Below are positions 58,948-64,000 of a stretch of DNA of 64,000 bases, one piece after another; positions within the stretch are counted from its first letter, which is position 1, and each line of letters begins with the position of its first letter. Source of the DNA: Geothrix edaphica. GTDB lineage: Bacteria > Acidobacteriota > Holophagae > Holophagales > Holophagaceae. The translations under genes and the position numbers were made by a program. The stretch lies in assembly GCF_030268045.1 (NCBI RefSeq), contig NZ_BSDC01000004.1:62001-126000 (forward strand), in the 5' to 3' direction. The notes under the pieces are model-generated. The model was not told the origin of the DNA. It did no database searches and worked only from the letters and a program-made list of their open reading frames with translations.

Positions 58948-60197
58948 GCGTAGAACCCGCGGTACTTCATGGCCTGGGCCACGCGGTCCAGGGCCAGGAT
59001 GTAGGCGCCGATGCGGGGGTTGGTCTTGTACTTGTCTGTGGTGGCGAAGGTGGCCTGGAAGGCATGGGTCATGTAGTCCACCAGGCGCTCGTTGACCTCG
59101 CGCTCCCGCCAGTAGAAGCCCTGGCGGTTCTGCACCCACTCGAAGTAGCTGACGGTCACGCCGCCCACGTTGGCCAGGATGTCCGGCACCACGAGGACGC
59201 CGTGCTCCAGCAGGATGGGATCGGCCTCGGGCGTGGTGGGGCCGTTGGCGCCCTCCACGATGACCTTGGCGCGGACCTGGGCCGCGTTGGCTTCCGTGAT
59301 CTGGTTCTCCGAGGCCGCGGGCACCAGGATGTCCACCGGATGGGTGAGCAGCGCGGTGGGATCCATGGGCTCGGCGCCCCGGAAACCGACGACGGTGCGG
59401 GCCTCGGCCACGTGCTTGAGCAGGGCGTGGATGTCCAGGCCCCGGTCGTTCTTGACGGCGCCCTGGATGTCGCCGATGGCCACGATGCGGGCCCCGGCCT
59501 CATGCAGGAGCCGCGCCGCCTGGCTGCCCACATTGCCGAAGCCCTGCACGGCCACGGTGGCGCCGGCCAGGGGCTTACCCAGGCGCTGCATGGCCTCGCG
59601 GGCGGTGATGAGAATGCCGCGGCCCGTGGCCTCGGTGCGGCCCAGGCTGCCGCCCAGGCCCAGGGGCTTCCCGGTCACCACGGCGTTCTCGGTCTGGCGG
59701 ACGTGCATGGAGTAGGTGTCCAGCACCCAGGCCATGGTCTGGGCGTCCGTGCCCATGTCGGGGGCCGGCACGTCGCGGTCGGGGCCGATGATGTCCATGA
59801 TCTCGGCGATGTAGCGGCGGGTGAGCCGCTCCTTCTCGCCCAGGCTCAGCTTGGCGGGATCGCACACGATGCCGCCCTTGCCGCCGCCGAAGGGCACGTC
59901 CACCACGGCGCACTTCCAGGTCATCCAGGCCGCGAGGGCCTTCACCTCGTCCAGGGTCACGTTCATGTCGTAGCGGATGCCGCCCTTGGCGGGCCCGCGG
60001 GCGATGTTGTGCTGCACCCGGTAGCCGGTGAAGACCTCCCAGTGGCCGCTGTCCATGAGCACCGGCAGGCTCACGATCATGGAGCGGCTGGGGGCCATGA
60101 ACACCTTGAAGAGCGCGTCGTCCAGACCGTAGAGCTGGGAGGCGACCCGCAGGCGGGCCTGCATGGCTTCAAAGGCGTTGGTCTGGTCGGTCGGCAT
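58944..60197 (-). CDS. gdhA: Glu/Leu/Phe/Val-type glutamate dehydrogenase
   Basis: 417 residues from the ATG at 60197 (AGGAG 9 bp upstream; an ATG three codons earlier has no spacing to it). Hexameric glutamate dehydrogenase: GPAKGGIRYDMNVTLDEV, the catalytic Lys in AWMTWKCAVVDVPFGGGKGGI, GGSLGRTEATGRG and the NAD(P) loop VQGFGNVGSQAA. It interconverts glutamate and 2-oxoglutarate plus ammonia. Cofactor choice is not clear by eye. It follows rsfS by 12 bp and overlaps the VirK-like gene by 4 bp. Confidence 0.94.
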   Translation of the reverse strand: MPTDQTNAFEAMQARLRVASQLYGLDDALFKVFMAPSRSMIVSLPVLMDSGHWEVFTGYRVQHNIARGPAKGGIRYDMNVTLDEVKALAAWMTWKCAVVDVPFGGGKGGIVCDPAKLSLGEKERLTRRYIAEIMDIIGPDRDVPAPDMGTDAQTMAWVLDTYSMHVRQTENAVVTGKPLGLGGSLGRTEATGRGILITAREAMQRLGKPLAGATVAVQGFGNVGSQAARLLHEAGARIVAIGDIQGAVKNDRGLDIHALLKHVAEARTVVGFRGAEPMDPTALLTHPVDILVPAASENQITEANAAQVRAKVIVEGANGPTTPEADPILLEHGVLVVPDILANVGGVTVSYFEWVQNRQGFYWREREVNERLVDYMTHAFQATFATTDKYKTNPRIGAYILALDRVAQAMKYRGFYA

Positions 60198-60209
60198 GGA
60201 GGTCATCTC

Positions 60210-60584
60210 CTACGGACGGGCATCGGATGCGGGGTGGGTCTCGGCGGGCAGCTCCAGCTCGTGGCCGGCGCTCCAGAGCCCCTCAAGGTTGTAGTGCCGG
60301 CGGGTCTCCTCGTCCATGACGTGGACCACGAGGTTGCCGTAGTCGAGCAGCACCCAGTTGCCGTTGGCTTCGCCCTCGCGGGAGATGGGGCGCTCGTCGG
60401 CCAGCTTGAGTGCATCCTCGATGGCCTCCGCGATGGCGCGGTTCTGGCGATCGCTGCCCCCGCTCATGAAGGCGAACACATCGGTGAAGCTGGCGATGTC
60501 CTTCACGTCCACGAGTCGGATGCGGAAGGCTTTCTTGGACCGGGCGGCGTCGACGACGGTCGCGAGCCGGGAATCAAGGGTCAT
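60210..60584 (-). CDS. rsfS: Ribosomal silencing factor RsfS
   Basis: 124 residues. It binds L14 and blocks subunit joining. Motifs: VDVKDIASFTDVFAFMSGGSDRQNRAIAEAIED, GNWVLLDYGNLVVHVMDEETR. Length typical (about 105-130). It follows nadD in the same strand with an 18-bp spacer, the conserved obgE-nadD-rsfS order of many bacteria. Confidence 0.93.
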   Translation of the reverse strand: MTLDSRLATVVDAARSKKAFRIRLVDVKDIASFTDVFAFMSGGSDRQNRAIAEAIEDALKLADERPISREGEANGNWVLLDYGNLVVHVMDEETRRHYNLEGLWSAGHELELPAETHPASDARP

Positions 60585-60601
60585 GCGGGCTCCAGAGCAG
60601 G

Positions 60602-61216
60602 CTAACGATACAGGTTTTCGGCGCGGATGGCAGCCAGAACTTGGGCTGGAAGGCCCCCGGGATCCTGGGCAGGATCCGCCGCCAGACGCCGGCGAAGGTC
60701 CGTGGAGGCGAGGTCCGTGTCGGTCGAGGGCAGCCAGACCAGCTCGCCGGGTCCGCCGGACCAGGTGGTGGCGGGCCGCAGGCCCGGGACCGCGGGCAGT
60801 CCGGCCTCCGCGCCGGGGCGCCGGCCCACGGCCAGGGAGGCCAGCCGGACGATCCGCTCCGGGCGGCGCCAGGCGGCGAAGTCCGCCAGCTGGTCACTGC
60901 CCATGACGAGGATCCAGCCCGCGCCGGGCTCCCGGGAAGCCAGCGCCTCCAGGGTGTCCACGGTGTAGCTGGTGCCGCCCCGCTCCAGCTCCACCCGCTC
61001 CACCCGGCAGCGGGGGTCGAAGGCGCGCAGGGCCTCGGTCAGCAGGTGCAGGCGGGTCTCCGCCCCCGGGCCGCCGGGGTCGGGCTTGTGGGGACTGAGG
61101 GCTGTGGGCACGAAGCGGAGCTCGTCCAGACCCAGGTGCTCCAGCGCCAGGCGCGCCAGGCGCAGGTGCCCCTCATGCGGAGGGTTGAAAGCCCCCCCGA
61201 GCAGGCCGACGCGCAC
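60602..61216 (-). CDS. nadD: Nicotinate-nucleotide adenylyltransferase
   Basis: 204 residues from a GTG at 61216 (GAGGG 6 bp upstream) overlapping the obgE TAG by one base; a TTG two codons earlier is possible. It joins ATP and nicotinate mononucleotide in NAD synthesis. Motifs: GLLGGAFNPPHEGHL (HxGH family), SPHK, MGSDQLADF, W/FxST.LR-like DLASTDLRRRL. A typical small NadD. Confidence 0.93.
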   Translation of the reverse strand: MRVGLLGGAFNPPHEGHLRLARLALEHLGLDELRFVPTALSPHKPDPGGPGAETRLHLLTEALRAFDPRCRVERVELERGGTSYTVDTLEALASREPGAGWILVMGSDQLADFAAWRRPERIVRLASLAVGRRPGAEAGLPAVPGLRPATTWSGGPGELVWLPSTDTDLASTDLRRRLAADPAQDPGGLPAQVLAAIRAENLYR

Positions 61217-62265
61217 TACCAACCCTCGTCCTTGGGGACCGCTTCCTTCTGGCCGGCCAGGATCTTCAGGGCATCGTCCACCGCGAAGGCCAGCTCGCGG
61301 AGACCCTCGCCGGTGACGCCCGAGATGAAGACGGGCTTCTGCCCCCGGTCGGTGCAGATGGCTTCGAAGGCGGCGCGGCGATCCTCGTCCTGGAGGGCAT
61401 CGAGCTTGGTGCCCACCAGCCAGCGGGGCTTGGCCGCCAGGACGGGGCTGAAGGCCAGCACCTCGCCCTCGATGATGCGGATGGCCTCGGCGGGCTCGGT
61501 GATGGGATCGGAGAGATCCACCAGGTGCAGCAGCATGCGGGTGCGCTCCACGTGGCGGAGGAACTGGATGCCCAGGCCTGCGCCGCCGGCGGCGCCTTCG
61601 ATGAGGCCGGGGATGTCGGCGATGACCCAGCTGTCGAGCAGGTCGCCACCAAAGCGGTCCAGGCTCACCACGCCGAGCTGGGGCTCCAGGGTGGTGAAGG
61701 GGTAGTCCGCGATCTTGGGCCGGGCCGCGCTGAGGCGGCTCACCAGGGTGCTCTTGCCGGCGTTGGGGAAGCCCACCAGGCCCACGTCCGCGATGAGCTT
61801 CAGCTCCAGGTCGAGGTTGCGCTCCTCGCCATCCTCACCGGGCTGGTGGTGGCGCGGGGTGCGGTTGGTGGAGCTCTTGAAGTTCGTGTTGCCCAGGCCG
61901 CCGCGGCCGCCCCGGGCCACGCAGACGGATTCGCCATCCGCCAGCAGCTCCGCCAGCACCTCGCCGGTCTCGCCGTCCTTCACCACAGTGCCGAGGGGCA
62001 CCTCCAGGGTGATGTCGAGGCCATCCCGGCCGTGGCGCATGCAGCCCTCGCCCTGGCGGCCGCGCTCAGCGGCGAAATCACGCTTGTGGCGGTAGGGGTT
62101 GAGCGTGTTCAGGGCCCGGTTGGCCCGGATGAAGATGGAGCCGCCCTTGCCGCCGTCACCGCCGTCGGGCCCGCCCTCGGGGGCGAACTTCTCGCGGCGG
62201 AAGCTCATGGCGCCCGATCCGCCGTGGCCGGCGGCGACGCGGAGCTGGACATGGTCAAGGAACAC
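61216..62265 (-). CDS. obgE: GTPase Obg
   Basis: 349 residues from a GTG at 62265 with GAGG 7 bp upstream. The glycine-rich Obg fold (about 1-158) contains AAGHGGSGAMSFRREKFAPEGGPDGGDGGKGG in its usual position. The GTPase domain has P-loop GFPNAGKST, switch II/G3 DIPGLIEGA, G4 TKLD and G5 SGVTGEG. The C-terminal domain is short, as in many species. Roles in ribosome assembly and growth control. The next gene is nadD. Confidence 0.96.
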   Translation of the reverse strand: MFLDHVQLRVAAGHGGSGAMSFRREKFAPEGGPDGGDGGKGGSIFIRANRALNTLNPYRHKRDFAAERGRQGEGCMRHGRDGLDITLEVPLGTVVKDGETGEVLAELLADGESVCVARGGRGGLGNTNFKSSTNRTPRHHQPGEDGEERNLDLELKLIADVGLVGFPNAGKSTLVSRLSAARPKIADYPFTTLEPQLGVVSLDRFGGDLLDSWVIADIPGLIEGAAGGAGLGIQFLRHVERTRMLLHLVDLSDPITEPAEAIRIIEGEVLAFSPVLAAKPRWLVGTKLDALQDEDRRAAFEAICTDRGQKPVFISGVTGEGLRELAFAVDDALKILAGQKEAVPKDEGW

Positions 62266-62299
62266 GGTTAATCCTCAGCCCCTGGGCAGGGGAGAATAA

Positions 62300-62328
62300 G
62301 CACAGGCCGGGCTAGGCCCGGCCTGTGC
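62300..62328 (-). terminator. Terminator/attenuator between rpmA and obgE
   Basis: A perfect 13-bp stem (62300-62312 with 62316-62328) has a 3-base loop. On the minus strand it lies after rpmA and before obgE and is followed by TTATTCTCCCC, a weakly T-rich tail. It may give partial termination between ribosomal-protein genes and obgE. Confidence 0.65.
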
Positions 62329-62435
62329 GCGGGGGCTCCGGGGGGAGGCTCCATCTCCACGAGCCCTGCGGGCGAGTGGGAGCCACGCATCGCGTGGCGT
62401 CAGATGGAGGCGTGCAGCGCACACCCCGGACAACA

Positions 62436-62696
62436 TCAACCCTCGATGGGATCGATGTGGATGAAGCGGCCAGCCTGGCCCTTGTCCTGGAAGCGCACCT
62501 TGCCGTCGATCTTGGCAAAGAGGGTGTGGTCCTTGCCCATGCCGACGTTGATGCCGGCCTTGAACTTGGTGCCGCGCTGGCGGACGAGGATGGAACCGCC
62601 GGGGACGACTTCCCCGCCGAACTCCTTCACGCCGAGGCGCTGGGAGTGGGAATCACGACCGTTGCGGCTGGAACCGACGCCTTTTTTGTGAGCCAT
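62436..62696 (-). CDS. rpmA: Ribosomal protein L27 (bL27)
   Basis: 86 residues, starts [17 protein letters not shown], so no cleaved N-terminal extension is present. It has the [19 protein letters not shown] block, and GKDHTLFA near the C-terminus. It lies in the peptidyl-transferase region of the ribosome. It sits with rplU upstream and obgE downstream, the common order. Confidence 0.97.
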   Translation of the reverse strand: MAHKKGVGSSRNGRDSHSQRLGVKEFGGEVVPGGSILVRQRGTKFKAGINVGMGKDHTLFAKIDGKVRFQDKGQAGRFIHIDPIEG

Positions 62697-62730
62697 GAGA
62701 GTACCTCTTCAGATTTTTCGCGTTTCAACT

Positions 62731-62757
62731 ACGTTTTTCGCCGCAGGCGAAAAACGT
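62731..62757 (-). repeat. Perfect hairpin between rplU and rpmA
   Basis: A 12-bp perfect stem (62731-62742, ACGTTTTTCGCC; 62746-62757) has the loop GCA. On the minus strand it lies between the rplU stop and the rpmA start. Possible processing or translational-control hairpin, or partial terminator. Confidence 0.55.
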
Positions 62758-62761
62758 ATGA

Positions 62762-63073
62762 CTAGGCCTTGATCGCCTTGATGCGGACCTCGGTGTAGCC
62801 CTGGCGGTGGCCCTGGGTGCGCTGGTAGGTGGTGGTCTTCTTCTTCTTGAAGATGATCACCTTCTTGGCGCGGTCGTGAGTGATGACCTCGGCCTCGACC
62901 TTGGCGCCCTTCACGGTGGGCTGGCCCACCTTCAGGTCCCCGTTGTTGTCGATGAGGAGCACGTCCTCGAAGGTCACGGCCTGCTTGGGATCCTTCTCCA
63001 GCAGTTCCACGCGGAGGATATCGCCCTCGGCGACGCGGTACTGCTTCCCGCCGGTCTTGATGATTGCGAACAT
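62762..63073 (-). CDS. rplU: Ribosomal protein L21 (bL21)
   Basis: 103 residues from the ATG at 63073 (AGAGG 6 bp upstream), starting MFAIIKTGGKQYRV. It has VKGAKVEAEVITHDRAKKVIIFKKKK and TYQRTQGHRQGYTEVRI, the conserved C-terminal RNA-binding part. The 26 residues added by the in-frame start at 63151 are not part of the family. First gene of the rplU-rpmA unit. Confidence 0.97.
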   Translation of the reverse strand: MFAIIKTGGKQYRVAEGDILRVELLEKDPKQAVTFEDVLLIDNNGDLKVGQPTVKGAKVEAEVITHDRAKKVIIFKKKKTTTYQRTQGHRQGYTEVRIKAIKA

Positions 63074-63280
63074 GGAAACCTCTTTGATTGGGGCGCGGGG
63101 GCGGCGGTCCATCGGACGCACTTGGGAGCCCACGGCCAGGGCAAGGCCCATCAGTATGCGGGGAAAGCCCTGTCACCTCAAGGGAAATTCCTGCAGCCAA
63201 GGGCAGTTGGCCTGCGGTCACCGGGGATTGGGTTCCAGATACCCGCCCGGGGATGGGATGATCGGGGGCCGGAGATTCCC

Positions 63281-64000
63281 ATGGGCCGTGACTTCCAGAC
63301 CTTCCTGAAGCAGCTCGAGGCCGCGGGTGATCTGCACCGTGTGGCCGCTGAAGTCGATCCATTCCTGGAGATGGGCGCCATCGCCGACCGGGTGTCCAAG
63401 CAGCCCGGGGGCGGCAAGGCCCTGTATTTCGAGAAACCCGCCGGCAAGGCCATGCCCGTGGCCATGAACGCCTTCGGCAGCTTGAAGCGCATGGAGCTGG
63501 CCCTGGGCGTGGACCAGGAGCCCCGCGGCCTGGACGCCATCGCCGACCGCATCGAGAAGCTGGTGCAGGAGGCCATGCCCAAGCCCGGCACGGGCTTCTT
63601 CGAGAAGCTGGCCAAGCTGCCCGTGCTGGCCGAGGTCTCCAACTGGATGCCCAGGACCGTGCGGAAGGGGATCTGCCAGGAGGTGGTCCTGAAGGGCGAC
63701 CAGGTGAAGCTCACGGACCTGCCCGTGCTCACCACCTGGCCCGAGGATGGCGGCCCCTTCATCACGCTCGGCATGAGCCACACCCGCAACAAGCAGACGG
63801 GCCACCGCAACGTGGGCCTCTACCGGCTGCAGGTCTACGATGACCGGACCCTGGGCTTCCACACCCAGCTCCACCACGACGGCGCCCGGAACCGCCACGG
63901 CTACGGCAAGGACGAGCGCATGCCCGTGGCCGTGAGCTTCGGCGGCGATCCGGCCCTCACCTACGCTGCCACCGCGCCCCTGCCGCCCTTCCTCAGCGAG
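63281..64000 (+). CDS. UbiD-family decarboxylase (3' part beyond the window)
   Basis: The 240 codons present start at the ATG 63281 (GGAG 7 bp upstream) and run off the end. UbiD-like N-terminus: MGRDFQTFLKQLEAAGDLHRV, then NAFGSLKRMELALG and LGMSHTRNKQTGHRNVGLYRLQVYD, with GGDPALTYAAT near the edge (GGDP and Arg are prFMN/metal-region residues). UbiD enzymes remove aromatic carboxyl groups with prenylated FMN; in quinone synthesis they act on polyprenyl-hydroxybenzoate. The exact substrate is unknown. Divergent from rplU. Confidence 0.88.
   Translation, partial: MGRDFQTFLKQLEAAGDLHRVAAEVDPFLEMGAIADRVSKQPGGGKALYFEKPAGKAMPVAMNAFGSLKRMELALGVDQEPRGLDAIADRIEKLVQEAMPKPGTGFFEKLAKLPVLAEVSNWMPRTVRKGICQEVVLKGDQVKLTDLPVLTTWPEDGGPFITLGMSHTRNKQTGHRNVGLYRLQVYDDRTLGFHTQLHHDGARNRHGYGKDERMPVAVSFGGDPALTYAATAPLPPFLSE

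Overview
The window is 64 kb of very GC-rich bacterial chromosome, densely packed with housekeeping genes. The layout suggests an Acidobacteriota member of class Holophagae (Geothrix/Mesoterricola-like). That is an inference from gene content and style: a hydrogenase-related Ehr membrane complex, an N-acylornithine-type arginine operon, acetate uptake genes and many lipoproteins. No rRNA or tRNA gene was recognised.

Layout. 1-3300: end of the ribosomal spc/alpha operon (adk end, infA, rpmJ, rpsM, rpsK, rpsD, rpoA, rplQ). 3306-5506: a kinase-Usp fusion with a metallophosphoesterase. 6034-9931: an MFS carboxylate/osmolyte-type symporter and acetyl-CoA synthetase. 9998-18348 (minus): purine phosphorylase, a lipoprotein, a LysM-M23 peptidase, moaC, a HAD phosphatase, serA and a dicarboxylate symporter. 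18441-21065: a fatty-acid desaturase with an unusual helical tail, and lipoamide dehydrogenase.

21144-23222 is a visibly AT-rich island that differs from everything around it. It holds two minus-strand gene units, each followed by an attC-like recombination site of about 120 bp. It reads as two integron gene cassettes without an integrase nearby (a CALIN-like array). Cassette 1 carries two overlapping genes that share a Q/N/S/G-rich motif. Cassette 2 carries a membrane-anchored HEPN-like protein. These are the best candidates in the window for an undescribed, possibly defensive, system.

23493-28901: an ABC exporter operon, an atypical SDR and an M20 dipeptidase. 28981-38485: an eight-gene arginine operon (argD-argF'-argB-argE-argH-argG-P-loop gene-argC) divergent from argR. 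The shared intergenic region carries a striking ladder of TGCA-centred ArgR-box half-sites at 10-bp spacing. The carbamoyltransferase is of the N-acylornithine type, with Ala at the residue that sets acetyl versus succinyl specificity. The P-loop protein sits where a glutamate N-acyltransferase is missing. 38539-45499: cell-envelope genes (degenerate EnvC-like factor, PilC/GspF, a large outer-membrane-type protein, a DUF4382 lipoprotein).

45727-54969: a seven-gene Ehr-type complex with complex-I and group-4-hydrogenase homology, whose large subunit lacks the nickel-ligand cysteine pairs. 54977-57966: a FadL-like outer-membrane protein and a membrane-spanning Ser/Thr kinase. 58027-63073 (minus): rplU-rpmA, obgE-nadD-rsfS, gdhA and a VirK-family gene. 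The window ends inside a ubiD-family decarboxylase gene.
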